This document shows positions 42,773 through 51,051 of a DNA stretch of 64,000 bases, piece by piece; the stretch's first letter is position 1, and every line of letters begins with the position of its first letter. The notes beneath the pieces were generated by a model, which saw only the letters and a program-made list of their open reading frames with translations, searched no databases and had not been told where the DNA came from. The position numbers and the translations under genes are program-made. The stretch spans positions 434,001 through 498,000 of the forward strand of contig NZ_WHOB01000069.1 in NCBI RefSeq assembly GCF_013141775.1, in the 5' to 3' direction. This stretch comes from Paenibacillus phytohabitans (GTDB lineage: Bacteria; Bacillota; Bacilli; Paenibacillales; Paenibacillaceae).

Positions 42773-43264
42773 ATGTCAACTTTGGATAAAAGTCATCAGG
42801 AAGCTGTCGAGACGGTCAGAGACCTTATCAAAGGGATTGATACAGCGATGTTCACGACGATCTCACCCGAAGGCCTGGTATCCCGTCCCATGAAGACACA
42901 GGAAGTCGAGTTTGACGGAGACCTGTGGTTCCTGACCAAGAAGGACACCAGCAAGTTCGATGAGATCCTCCATGATCCAAGGGTTAATGTTGTGTACGCT
43001 GACAAATCCTATGTCTCCATCCGCGGAACCGCCAGGATTGTCGAGGATCTGGAGAAGAAAAAAGAATTCTGGAGTGCAGGCTATAACACGTTCCTGAAGG
43101 CCACCTATGATGACCCGAACGTGATCCTGATTCAGGTTCATGCCGAAGCAGCTGAATACTGGAAGAGCGGTAATCTGGCCGAGATGGCGACTTATATGTT
43201 CAAACGAATCACCAATCAGGATACGGAGAAGTCGGATCTGAACAAGACGGTTGAATTGGAATAG
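42773..43264 (+). CDS. General stress protein 26-like pyridoxamine 5'-phosphate oxidase-family protein
   Basis: A 163-residue split-barrel flavin-binding protein. AMFTTISPEGLVSRPMKTQEVEFDGDLWFLT and VNVVYADKSYVSIRGTARIV are the family segments; EYWKSGNLAEMATYMF lies near the C terminus. Close relatives (YdaG, GS26) are general stress proteins that bind FMN or F420-like cofactors; the reaction is uncertain. ACGAGGCGATAAGC precedes the ATG. Confidence 0.82.
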   Translation: MSTLDKSHQEAVETVRDLIKGIDTAMFTTISPEGLVSRPMKTQEVEFDGDLWFLTKKDTSKFDEILHDPRVNVVYADKSYVSIRGTARIVEDLEKKKEFWSAGYNTFLKATYDDPNVILIQVHAEAAEYWKSGNLAEMATYMFKRITNQDTEKSDLNKTVELE

Positions 43265-43443
43265 CTGGTTTGATAAAAGATGCCCCGCGCCGCTGGAGAA
43301 TTCCGGCTGGTATGGGGTGTTTTTTTGCTGATCTATAGACGTGAGGGCGTGGGGGAATAGACGTTGCCGTGCAATTACTGGCGGAAACAGCGGAAGCCGT
43401 CAATTTCATACCTTTGATTTCATACCGGTGAATGGGGAGTCTT

Positions 43444-43510
43444 AGGTAAGGAAGGATGGAGTAAGGAAGGAAGAAGTAAGGAAGTAAGGAAGTAAAGAAG
43501 TAAAGAAGTA
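43444..43510. repeat. Purine-rich 8-bp repeat tract (GTAAGGAA type)
   Basis: Four perfect-phase units, GTAAGGAA twice and GTAAAGAA twice, at 43476-43507, preceded by degenerate GTAAGGAAG/GATGGA units from 43446. All purine-rich on the plus strand; lies in the 618-base gap after the stress gene. Confidence 0.75.
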
Positions 43511-43524
43511 TTGTAAGCATAAAT

Positions 43525-43697
43525 GTTGTACGTTTTACAACTTTGATTCCTGGGTTGCCGGGTGTTCGGGAGGATTGTTGTATGAAATACAAGAATATTC
43601 CACCAAAGTCGCTTGAAAAAGGAATAATGTTGCATTTTATACAACAAACTTGGTTTTGAGCCGATTTATCCGGGGAAATGTTGTATTCTGTGCAGGA
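43525..43697. repeat. Four copies of the TGTTGTAT-N3-ATACAACA palindromic repeat
   Basis: Copies: GTTGTA-N5-TACAAC (43525-43541), TTGTAT-GAA-ATACAA (43578-43592), TGTTGCAT-TTT-ATACAACA (43628-43646) and TGTTGTAT-N3-GTGCAG (from about 43679). Spacing is about 40-55 bases. The same family occurs at 22426-22500. No gene is supported in 43265-43882. Confidence 0.6.
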
Positions 43698-43817
43698 TTT
43701 GATAGCACTCGCTCCCTCCTAAAGTAAATCAAGATGATCTATCTACCGTGTGCGCGACAACCTTCACCATTCAGCGCTTATGTATCTCGATATTGTCCCA
43801 CAACGTTGGCTCAATAT

Positions 43818-43870
43818 AAACAGCGGTAGCCCTGGACATGATTTTTACGTCCGAGGCTGCCGCTGTTTTT
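43818..43870 (-). terminator. Intrinsic terminator after the TetR gene (minus strand)
   Basis: AAACAGCGGTAGCC (43818-43831) pairs with GGCTGCCGCTGTTT (43855-43868) with one G-U. Inner GGAC/GTCC extends the stem. Confidence 0.7.
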
Positions 43871-43882
43871 ACACCAGTCTGA

Positions 43883-44476
43883 TTAGGAAACTTGCGGATT
43901 GAACATGGGGAATCCGCCCGTGATCAGCGGCATGACCCGCTCCGCAAGTTCGGAGGGAGACTCCGCTCTTCCGTCCACATTCCAGCGGTAGGTTACGCCG
44001 TATAAGGACCAGCTTAGCAGGGTGGCCGCAGTGGCAAGCGGCTTCGAATCTGCAGCTGATTCTGATTCGCTAATAAGCTGCAGGATAAGCTTTTCAAGAT
44101 GCAGCTTGATATTCTCCTCAAGCAGGAGTGCTACGGAATCATATCTTTTGAAGCAGCGGTGGCTGGTTTCATGATAATTACATAAGGCCACGATAAGCTC
44201 CTGAAGCGTCTTTTCGGTCAACGGTCCAGTAGCATCGACTTTATGGAGGACCATATTCGTAAAGGCGTCTAACAAAAAGGCTTCGAACAGCGCATATTTA
44301 TCCTGGAAATGTGCATAAAAGGTGGTCCGGTTAATAGTGGCTGCTTTGGTAATAACGCCGACGGTTATCGAATTGAAGTCCATGATATTCAATTGCCGGA
44401 TGAAGGCATCCAGAATTAATTGACGGGTCCGAATCACCCGCGGGTCGCTGGGATTGGGGGGGAGTATGCCAGCCAT
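43883..44476 (-). CDS. TetR/AcrR-family transcriptional regulator
   Basis: A 197-residue repressor: helix-turn-helix SITVGVITKAATINRTTFYAHFQDKYALFEAF at the N terminus, helical ligand domain after it. The N-terminal PSDPRVIRTRQLILDAF resembles the TetR at 37232, so they are paralogues. Divergent from an Old Yellow Enzyme gene; a 10-bp-arm inverted repeat lies between. AAAGGAG precedes the ATG. Confidence 0.85.
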   Translation of the reverse strand: MAGILPPNPSDPRVIRTRQLILDAFIRQLNIMDFNSITVGVITKAATINRTTFYAHFQDKYALFEAFLLDAFTNMVLHKVDATGPLTEKTLQELIVALCNYHETSHRCFKRYDSVALLLEENIKLHLEKLILQLISESESAADSKPLATAATLLSWSLYGVTYRWNVDGRAESPSELAERVMPLITGGFPMFNPQVS

Positions 44477-44528
44477 CCAAGGAACACTCCTTTCAGTAGA
44501 GAGTAGAATCCCTTTATTATAATCAGCT

Positions 44529-44560
44529 TATTGGCAGACGACAAATAGGTTCTGCCAATA
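44529..44560. promoter_or_regulatory. Candidate TetR operator before the Old Yellow Enzyme gene
   Basis: Perfect 10-bp arms TATTGGCAGA (44529-44538) and TCTGCCAATA (44551-44560) with a 12-base spacer. A second, shorter inverted repeat CAACAA-N10-TTGTTG is at 44589-44610. Confidence 0.6.
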
Positions 44561-44694
44561 CGACAGTTTTTCCGGCTTCTAGCTTAAGCAACAACTTGGG
44601 CAGATTGTTGGTTGAAGGGGGGACTGGAGCTTGTTACTATTGCATTCATACCCCGCTTTGAGAATAATCATACAATCTACAGGAGGCGTTAATC

Positions 44695-45804
44695 ATGGCT
44701 AAACAGCAGGAGCAAATTCATTCACTGGAGACCTTATTTGAACCTTATACGGTTCAACAATTAAATATACCCAACCGGATCGTGATGTCACCGATGGCGC
44801 GTGCTTTTGCACCCGAGGGTATTCCAGGTGAGGATATGGCAGCGTATTACCGCCGCCGCGCTGAGAATGGGGTGGGGCTGATCATCACCGTTGGTATGAT
44901 TGACCATCCGGCGGCGAGCAGTGATCCGGGACTTCCTAATCTGTTTGGCGAAGCCGCTCTGAGCGGCTGGCGTGAAGTCGTCAGACAGGTTCATGAGGCC
45001 GGCGGGATTATCTTTCCCCAATTGTCACATATGGGAATGATTCGGCCCGCAGGTTCCGGGCCAATCCCGGATGCTCCGTCGATCGGGCCATCAGGCATCG
45101 ATATGCAAGGGAACAAGATTAGCGAGCCGATGACAGAAGAAGAAATTGCCGGCGTCATTCAAGCCTATGCCGATGCGGCAGTGAATGCACAGCAGGCTGG
45201 CTTCGACGGGATAGAGCTTTCCGGCGGCCACGGCTTGTTGATTGACCAATTCTTCTGGGAACAAACCAATCAGCGGACGGACCGCTATGGCGGCGATTTC
45301 CTGAAGCGCACCACATTCGCAGCCGAAGTTGTCGCGGCCGTCCGCGCTGCAGTCGGACCGGATTATCCGATTTCCATCCGGTTGTCCCAGTGGAAAATGA
45401 CTGATTACACGGCGAAGCTGGTAGATACACCGGAGCAGCTGAAGCAATTCCTGGATTTGCTGGTACAGGCCGGCGTAGATATTTTCCATATCTCGACCCG
45501 CCGGTTCTGGGACCCGGAATTCGCAGGCTCGGAGCTGGGTCTCGCCGGATGGGTGAAGAAGCTCACCGGGAAGACAACGATTGCTGTTGGTTCCGTAGGC
45601 ATGGACAATGATCCCGCTGAAGGCGGGGAAGCGGAGCATCAAGGGATGGATGAACTGCTGAAGCGGCTGGATAATCAGGAGTTCGATCTGGTAGCCGTCG
45701 GACGCGCGCTGCTGGGTGATCCGGCATGGGCAAAGAAAATCCGCGAGGGCAGGGTGGAGGAGATTCTAGCCTTTACTCCTGAGGCGGCTGCCCAACTGTA
45801 TTGA
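44695..45804 (+). CDS. Old Yellow Enzyme-family NADH:flavin oxidoreductase / alkene reductase
   Basis: A 369-residue FMN TIM-barrel enzyme: NRIVMSPMARAFAPEG at the N terminus, substrate-binding His in GIELSGGHGLLIDQFFWEQTNQRTDRYGGD, and FDLVAVGRALLGDPAW near the end. It reduces activated C=C bonds (enones, nitro compounds) with NAD(P)H. The divergent TetR gene and the operator suggest induction by an electrophile (inference). CAGGAGGCG precedes the ATG. Confidence 0.87.
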   Translation: MAKQQEQIHSLETLFEPYTVQQLNIPNRIVMSPMARAFAPEGIPGEDMAAYYRRRAENGVGLIITVGMIDHPAASSDPGLPNLFGEAALSGWREVVRQVHEAGGIIFPQLSHMGMIRPAGSGPIPDAPSIGPSGIDMQGNKISEPMTEEEIAGVIQAYADAAVNAQQAGFDGIELSGGHGLLIDQFFWEQTNQRTDRYGGDFLKRTTFAAEVVAAVRAAVGPDYPISIRLSQWKMTDYTAKLVDTPEQLKQFLDLLVQAGVDIFHISTRRFWDPEFAGSELGLAGWVKKLTGKTTIAVGSVGMDNDPAEGGEAEHQGMDELLKRLDNQEFDLVAVGRALLGDPAWAKKIREGRVEEILAFTPEAAAQLY

Positions 45805-45834
45805 AGCATAGAGTGTGTTTATAACCGCACAAAT

Positions 45835-45863
45835 AAGGCTGCCCATGGGCAGCCTTAACTTTA
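45835..45863. terminator. Bidirectional terminator after the Old Yellow Enzyme gene
   Basis: A perfect 22-bp palindrome, half-site AAGGCTGCCCA, flanked by A/T-rich sequence on both sides (AAAT, TTTATTT). It lies between convergent genes. Confidence 0.75.
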
Positions 45864-45909
45864 TTTAGACTATTTTTTAAGGTGAATAATTTCCAATACC
45901 CGCTCTCTA

Positions 45910-47136
45910 TTACCCTTTCTCCGCCATATAGGTCTTCTGCGTCCGGAGGACCGGGAAGAGCCAATACATCCACATCACGGTGATGACGAGGGTGCCAAGC
46001 CCGCCTATGACAGTCGCCGGTACAGCACCGACCAGACCGGCCATCGTACCGGACTCGAATTCACCCAGCTGATTCGAGGTGCCGATGAACAGGGAGTTGA
46101 CGGCGTTGACCCGGCCCTGCATCTCTTGCGGTGTGTTGACCTGAACCAGCGTCGAACGGATTACGACGCTTACGACGTCGGAAGCGCCGATGAGGAACAG
46201 CGCGAAGAGCGAGAGCCAGAAGCTGTGAGACACCCCGAACAGAATGGTCGCCAAGGCAAACACAACGAGGGAGGCGAACAGTGTCTTGCCGATTGATTTC
46301 TCCACCGAATATCGGGTTAGAATCAGCGAGACAAGGATCGCCCCGACCGCTGGCGCAGAGCGCAGCAGCCCCAGACCGAGTGAGCCGGTCTTCAGGATAT
46401 CCTCGGCGAAGATCGGCAGCAAGGCAGTCGCACCGCCAAGCAGCACGGCGAACAGATCAAGCGAGATGGTGCCGAGAATGATTTTGCGGGCGAAGACAAA
46501 CTTCAAGCCGCTGAGGAACGTGTCCATATTGACGGCGTCCAGCTTCTTCACGAAGTGAACGGTCTTGACGAAGAAGATGAGCACGGTCGAGATCAGCAGC
46601 GCTGCAAGTGAGGCAATGTAGGCAGCGGCAGTACCCCAAACGACAAGCACTCCTCCAAGTGACGGGCCGACGATCATCGCGGTCTGCATTGCGGAGGCAG
46701 ACCAGGCTGCGGCCTTCGGCAGCTGTTCCCGGTCCACGATGTCCGGCACAAGCGCAGCAGAGGCTGGGCCTTCGAAGGTACGGCAGGCGCCGAGAATGGC
46801 AGCGGCGACCAGCAGATGAAGCGAGCCCAGCCAGCCCTGCAGACTGCCGAGGACGAGCAGCAGGACAACTACGCTCTCCATCAGCTGGCAGAGATAGACA
46901 ATAGTCCGGCGGTCATACCGGTCAGCGGTCTGTCCGGCCGGTAGCGTCAGCAGCAGCATGGGCAGGAATTGCGCCAGGCCGACGAGGCCCAGCTGGAAGG
47001 CGCTGTCAGTCAGCGCGTACATCTGCCAGCCAATGGCGACAGACAGCATCTGAAAAGCGCTGGTCGAGAATATCCGTGCGATCCACAGGCGCAGGAACGA
47101 GCGGTTATGTAGTACGGACGAGCCTTTTGGATTCAA
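45910..47136 (-). CDS. MFS transporter (EntS-like group)
   Basis: A 408-residue polytopic membrane protein with about 12 helices. ADRYDRRTIVYLCQLMES is the loop 2-3 motif and LVGLAQFLPMLLLTLPAGQ the N-terminal part of the MFS_3/EntS-type exporters. The substrate is unknown. The start is TTG with AAAGGATG upstream. It is 42 bases downstream of a TrmB-family gene on the same strand and is probably regulated by it. Confidence 0.83.
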   Translation of the reverse strand: MNPKGSSVLHNRSFLRLWIARIFSTSAFQMLSVAIGWQMYALTDSAFQLGLVGLAQFLPMLLLTLPAGQTADRYDRRTIVYLCQLMESVVVLLLVLGSLQGWLGSLHLLVAAAILGACRTFEGPASAALVPDIVDREQLPKAAAWSASAMQTAMIVGPSLGGVLVVWGTAAAYIASLAALLISTVLIFFVKTVHFVKKLDAVNMDTFLSGLKFVFARKIILGTISLDLFAVLLGGATALLPIFAEDILKTGSLGLGLLRSAPAVGAILVSLILTRYSVEKSIGKTLFASLVVFALATILFGVSHSFWLSLFALFLIGASDVVSVVIRSTLVQVNTPQEMQGRVNAVNSLFIGTSNQLGEFESGTMAGLVGAVPATVIGGLGTLVITVMWMYWLFPVLRTQKTYMAEKG

Positions 47137-47178
47137 AACATGTCATCCTTTCTAATTCACAGGTATACATTAAATTCA

Positions 47179-47973
47179 TTACATGCCGGAGTTCTTCGCA
47201 TGCATCTCGGGATGCTCCCGCCGGATCAGTGCATAATCCTTCCCGTACCGGTCCTCCAGCTCACTGGCAAAATCCTTCTCGATCCGCATCATCACAACAT
47301 CGTGGAAGTACGAGGTCTGCAGTACGTTCAGCACCGCCGGGTGGTTGCTCTCCAGCGCCGATACCGGCGCGTGCCGGCTGAAGCTGCCGATGACCGCCGT
47401 TTCCTTATCCAGCAGCATGGAGAAATTGCGTGACCGATGCGGTCCCCCCGGCGGCACACTATGTACGATTACATGTTCAAGCTCTGTCGGCGTTTCACCG
47501 ATGACCATGAGATGAACGGCGGTACCCCGGTGCTCGGCTGAGAGCAGCGATTCCTCGACCCAGTGCAGATCCTCTGCCCAAAGATCGACCAGAATCTCCT
47601 CTCTGGCATTGGCGGTGAGGCGGCGGATCGCCAGATCCACCTGCTGATCTCCTTTCCAGTTACTGAAGAAGGGCGGCGTATCCGGCAGGGTAGTCAGCTC
47701 ACTCTCCAGTAAGCGGGCAGTGCGTTCGAACTCCGATTGCAGCAGCTTAACAACCTGTCCGATTGGAATCGCCGCGAAGGTAATCGGATCACCTTCCTCA
47801 GCACGACAGACACCTTTCTCTACAAGGGCGCGCAGCGCAGCATAGACATTGGAGCGCGATACTGACACCTGCTTAGAGACTTCGTAGCCTGAAGAAGGGG
47901 GCTGACCGTGCAGCGCCAGATAACAGCGGGCTTCGAGATCGGACAATCCGAGTTTCCGTAAAGCATCAATCAT
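47179..47973 (-). CDS. TrmB-family transcriptional regulator
   Basis: A 264-residue regulator: winged helix LGLSDLEARCYLALHGQPPSSGYEVSKQVSVSRSNVYAALRALVEKGVC at the N terminus, then a helical linker and a C-terminal phospholipase D-like effector domain (DLWAEDLHWVEESLLSAEHRGTAVHLMVIG). TrmB proteins respond to sugars or other ligands. It precedes an MFS transporter in the same direction. Inverted repeat AGTATTT-CA-AAATACT lies upstream. Confidence 0.83.
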   Translation of the reverse strand: MIDALRKLGLSDLEARCYLALHGQPPSSGYEVSKQVSVSRSNVYAALRALVEKGVCRAEEGDPITFAAIPIGQVVKLLQSEFERTARLLESELTTLPDTPPFFSNWKGDQQVDLAIRRLTANAREEILVDLWAEDLHWVEESLLSAEHRGTAVHLMVIGETPTELEHVIVHSVPPGGPHRSRNFSMLLDKETAVIGSFSRHAPVSALESNHPAVLNVLQTSYFHDVVMMRIEKDFASELEDRYGKDYALIRREHPEMHAKNSGM

Positions 47974-48014
47974 AGGGGGCCTCCTTTGGATTGTATTATC
48001 TTCTTACGCATAGA

Positions 48015-48030
48015 AGTATTTCAAAATACT
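48015..48030. promoter_or_regulatory. Candidate TrmB operator
   Basis: AGTATTT-CA-AAATACT, perfect seven-base arms, 42 bases before the TrmB start. It may be bound by TrmB. Confidence 0.45.
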
Positions 48031-48135
48031 ACTCCCGTCTTGGGTAGCTGTCAAGACTGCCGCACCATAATTTTGCCAGCCCCATTCATCCTCAAGCTCC
48101 CTTTGGGATGATCAGACTCTCTTGTGTGCCGCCGG

Positions 48136-48165
48136 TTGACAATCCAGGGAGTAAGCAGGTATATT
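48136..48165 (+). promoter_or_regulatory. Promoter of the AAA+ ATPase gene
   Basis: A perfect -35, TTGACA (48136-48141), lies 18 bases from TATATT (48160-48165). Downstream is AT-rich. Confidence 0.65.
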
Positions 48166-48227
48166 TATTTAATAGTAAATATTACGATTAAATACTAACA
48201 ACCCATTTAAGGAGCTTCAATACAATA

Positions 48228-49031
48228 ATGAATAAAAACAGCAGTAATCAGCGTCTTCCCAGAGCTAAAGGGATAGATATGGGTACATATTATACACCTA
48301 AAGAATGTGCCAGGAAGGTAAAGCACCTTGTTCTGCCCCAGATGAACCGCAAGATTGTTGAGGAGTTCATTACCATTCTGGGGATGCGTGCTACCTTCGA
48401 AGAACACAACGTACCCATTCCCAATAAAGTGGTCATGTATGGTCCGCCAGGCACCGGGAAAACATTGACCGCATTCTATATGGCTCAGATGCTGGAGCTT
48501 CCGCTTATTCTGGTTCGGCTGGATGCGGTTATTCACAGTCATTTGGGGGAGACCGGCAGCAATATCCGCAAAATATTCGAATATGCCAAAGCAACACCTT
48601 GCGTCCTCTTCCTCGATGAATTTGATGCGATTGCAAGAACACGGGAGAGCAATGATGAGGTCAAAGAGATGGCACGCGCAGTAAATACCCTGCTGCAATG
48701 TCTGGATGACTTCGGCGACAGCAGTATTTTTGTAGCGGCAACGAATCTGGAGAATGAACTGGACCGGGCGATCTGGAGAAGATTTGATACGAAGATGACT
48801 TATTCGCTGCCGGATGAATTCAGCAGACGTCAATATATTGAACTATTGATTAACGGATTTGATGGTGAAGCGGGGTTGACGGAAGAGGTATGCGGGCGCC
48901 TTGCCGGATGCAGCTTCGCAGATATTGAACAGATTGTGCTGAAAGCCAAACGGAAGGCAATTATAGAGCATAGCCCCTTAACACGAGAACATATTGTGCT
49001 ATCCTATGAGGAATATAGTCCGTCCTTATAA
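48228..49031 (+). CDS. Orphan AAA+ ATPase (SpoVK/FtsH-like ATPase domain)
   Basis: A 267-residue single AAA+ domain: Walker A GPPGTGKT at 72-79, Walker B VLFLDEFD with D130-E131, sensor-1 like AATN, arginine-finger region IWRRFD, and a C-terminal lid helix. No peptidase, membrane or partner domain is attached. It might remodel or unfold a protein. A neighbour peptidase is not seen, so its role is unknown. The AAGGAG ribosome site is 13 bases from the ATG, longer than usual. Confidence 0.8.
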   Translation: MNKNSSNQRLPRAKGIDMGTYYTPKECARKVKHLVLPQMNRKIVEEFITILGMRATFEEHNVPIPNKVVMYGPPGTGKTLTAFYMAQMLELPLILVRLDAVIHSHLGETGSNIRKIFEYAKATPCVLFLDEFDAIARTRESNDEVKEMARAVNTLLQCLDDFGDSSIFVAATNLENELDRAIWRRFDTKMTYSLPDEFSRRQYIELLINGFDGEAGLTEEVCGRLAGCSFADIEQIVLKAKRKAIIEHSPLTREHIVLSYEEYSPSL

Positions 49032-49049
49032 AAGATAGGGTGTAATTTG

Positions 49050-49092
49050 AACGTCCCGGATGATGCTTGTACAGATCATCGGGACGTTTTGA
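49050..49092 (+). terminator. Intrinsic terminator after the AAA+ gene
   Basis: AACGTCCCG pairs with CGGGACGTT and ATGAT with ATCAT, followed by TTTTG. Confidence 0.7.
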
Positions 49093-49207
49093 TTTGTGAG
49101 CGAGAACAGCCCGTTTCGTGATATGTTGGATGCAATACGTCGCAGGACCGATAACCACTGTAAGTTCTATCACATCTTATTTACATAAAATGAAACCCGG
49201 AGGTTGA

Positions 49208-49642
49208 ATGATCGTGCCCAAATTAACCGGAGCAGCAGCAGTGATTGTAGATTCTGACGGTAAAATATTATTAGTGAAGCATAGCTACGGCAAAAACAAC
49301 TGGGAATTGCCCGGCGGAAAAGGGGAGGACAATGAGTCCGCAGAGGAAACCGCGCAAAGAGAGGTGTTTGAAGAAGTGGGACTGGAGGTTAGCATCGAAG
49401 AGTTGACCGGGGTGTATTATGAAGCGGTGCATGATATGCATCATTTTGTTTTCATAGCGGATAACGTCAATCATCAAGTGCCACAGCCCACTTCTCCGGA
49501 GATTGTAGAATGCGGATTCTACTCCAAAGATGAACTGCCCAAACCGATCAGCGATTTTACTTGTAACCGTATAGAGCATGCTCTGAATCCTGATCGGAAA
49601 CAGCTATTTCATACAGTGGGGCCTAGACAATGGTTTGAATAA
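49208..49642 (+). CDS. Nudix hydrolase
   Basis: A 144-residue Nudix protein with the box GGKGEDNESAEETAQREVFEEVGLEV near 35-60; KILLVKHSYGKNNWELPGG precedes it. Such enzymes hydrolyse nucleoside diphosphates linked to another moiety; the substrate is not evident. GGAGGTTGA lies before the ATG. Confidence 0.85.
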   Translation: MIVPKLTGAAAVIVDSDGKILLVKHSYGKNNWELPGGKGEDNESAEETAQREVFEEVGLEVSIEELTGVYYEAVHDMHHFVFIADNVNHQVPQPTSPEIVECGFYSKDELPKPISDFTCNRIEHALNPDRKQLFHTVGPRQWFE

Positions 49643-49658
49643 TACAGAATACTACAGT

Positions 49659-49708
49659 GCATCAGAAAAGGAGTACATTGCAACGGCAATCTGCTCCTTT
49701 TCTGATGC
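49659..49708. repeat. Long near-perfect hairpin after the Nudix gene
   Basis: 15-bp perfect arms GCATCAGAAAAGGAG and CTCCTTTTCTGATGC enclose an inner ATTGC-AACG-GCAAT hairpin, giving a stem of over 20 pairs with a four-base loop. No T run follows on the plus strand. The rest of 49709-49844 shows nothing. Confidence 0.6.
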
Positions 49709-49844
49709 TCACAAGTAACCGTTAGTGGAATCCACTTTAGCAATTGCTTGAATAACCACGTTGTGAAATATTGTCTCTCTATCGGGACATGCTATCCGTT
49801 ACGTTCTTATTATGCTACAGATCATGAAATGTTGAACGTACTTA

Positions 49845-50402
49845 CTACTCACAGATTCTATCCAGCAAGGCTCCCAGTTGATCTGCCAATACCAGATAAG
49901 TTACAGGTCTGTCGTTCATGAACCACCACTCGACAACGCCAACATACGAAGCGGCCACAAAATTCACGACCAGATCCTGATTTAATCCTTCATTCTTTCC
50001 TTTGGTGTTGTCCACCTCATCCTGGAACTCATCCACCAGAAACTCCATGAACCGGCTGCGGAAGAACGGAGCCCCTTTACTGGCCAGCATCGTGGAGAAA
50101 AAAGCATAATGGGACTCGAAATATTCCGTCCACAATACGGACCCGGTTGCAAAATCCAAGTCTGCAGCGGCTGCACATCTTACCCGTAACTCGTCAATAT
50201 GAGTCTCAATCAGTTTATCCAGCAGGTCGTATTTATCCATATAGTGCAGGTATATCGTTCCGCGGCTGACGTTAGCCCGATCCGAAAGATCCTGAATTGT
50301 AATATCGTCGAAACTCTTTTCCTTCATCAGGTCAATGATTGCAGCCTTTAAGGCTTCCTGGGTTTTAAGGATTCTCCTGTCGATCTTGGTCATATCATTC
50401 AC
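49845..50402 (-). CDS. TetR/AcrR-family transcriptional regulator
   Basis: A 185-residue repressor: RRILKTQEALKAAIIDLMKEKSFDDITIQDLSDRANVSRGTIYLHYMDKYDLLDKL at the N terminus is the helix-turn-helix; a TetR_C_7-like helical domain follows. Start GTG 50402 or ATG 50393 (both weakly supported). Divergent from a cupin-aldo/keto reductase-alcohol dehydrogenase operon; an 8-bp-arm inverted repeat lies between. Confidence 0.82.
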   Translation of the reverse strand: MNDMTKIDRRILKTQEALKAAIIDLMKEKSFDDITIQDLSDRANVSRGTIYLHYMDKYDLLDKLIETHIDELRVRCAAAADLDFATGSVLWTEYFESHYAFFSTMLASKGAPFFRSRFMEFLVDEFQDEVDNTKGKNEGLNQDLVVNFVAASYVGVVEWWFMNDRPVTYLVLADQLGALLDRICE

Positions 50403-50475
50403 CGGGCTTTCTAATATTTATACTTGGTTATAATTATAAACAATTGTATATTATTTTATCAAACGAATTCTTACG

Positions 50476-50508
50476 ATACTGAACAAATTCCCGCATTCGT
50501 TTCAGTAT
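50476..50508. promoter_or_regulatory. Candidate TetR operator before the cupin operon
   Basis: ATACTGAA (50476-50483) and TTCAGTAT (50501-50508) are perfect eight-base arms with a 17-base spacer, upstream of the cupin promoter. Confidence 0.5.
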
Positions 50509-50533
50509 TGTACAAAAACGGCGAAATCAGCAA

Positions 50534-50561
50534 TTGGAAAGTTACTGAATGTTGTTATACT
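50534..50561 (+). promoter_or_regulatory. Promoter of the cupin operon
   Basis: TTGGAA (50534-50539) and TATACT (50556-50561), 16 bases apart; 64 bases before the cupin start. Confidence 0.55.
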
Positions 50562-50624
50562 AATAGACGTGAGTATATTAACGTGAGTTGTCACAACCAT
50601 AATACAAGAAAGAAGGAAACTACG

Positions 50625-51020
50625 ATGGAAAATGAACACCTTAGCAGCAGCACCATTTTCCCGCTAGGCAACAAGGTTGAAGCTAATTTCACAGGCGATG
50701 CTTACCTGCAGATGATATTTACAGATCCGGCACCGCTGAATACGGCAATCGGTAATGTGACCTTTGCTCCAGGCGCCCGCAATAACTGGCACGCACATCA
50801 GGCGGGACAAGTTCTGCTAGTCACCGGCGGCAAAGGGTGGTATCAGGAAGAAGGCCAACCGGCCCGGCTGCTCCAGACAGGTGATGTAGTTAACATCCCG
50901 GCTAGCGTGAGACATTGGCATGGTGCAACCAAGGACACCTGGTTTGTACATCTGGCTATGACCCCGGGACCAACAGACTGGTTCGAAGCTGTTCATGACG
51001 AATGGTATGCTGAATTGTAA
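50625..51020 (+). CDS. Cupin-domain protein
   Basis: A 131-residue single cupin: motif 1 WHAHQAGQVLLVTGGKGWYQEEG with His metal ligands, motif 2 PASVRHWHGA. Cupins of this kind act as dioxygenases, isomerases or binding proteins; the reaction is not evident. I start at ATG 50625 after AGAAGGAAAC; an in-frame start at 50424 runs through the promoter and operators. First gene of a TetR-linked redox operon. Confidence 0.82.
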   Translation: MENEHLSSSTIFPLGNKVEANFTGDAYLQMIFTDPAPLNTAIGNVTFAPGARNNWHAHQAGQVLLVTGGKGWYQEEGQPARLLQTGDVVNIPASVRHWHGATKDTWFVHLAMTPGPTDWFEAVHDEWYAEL

Positions 51021-51051
51021 TAGATAATTATAGGAAACGGAGGGTTTGGCT

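Noticed and set aside
43209..43592. Minus-strand 127-codon frame over the repeat region
   Set aside because: It consists of low-complexity translation of the purine tract and repeats with no protein-like features.
43525..43697. CRISPR-like array
   Set aside because: Repeats are short palindromes with diverged sequence and uneven spacing, and no cas gene is present.
48228..49031. Anti-phage AAA+ defence gene
   Set aside because: There is no partner effector, and base composition is like its neighbours; nothing in the sequence points to defence.
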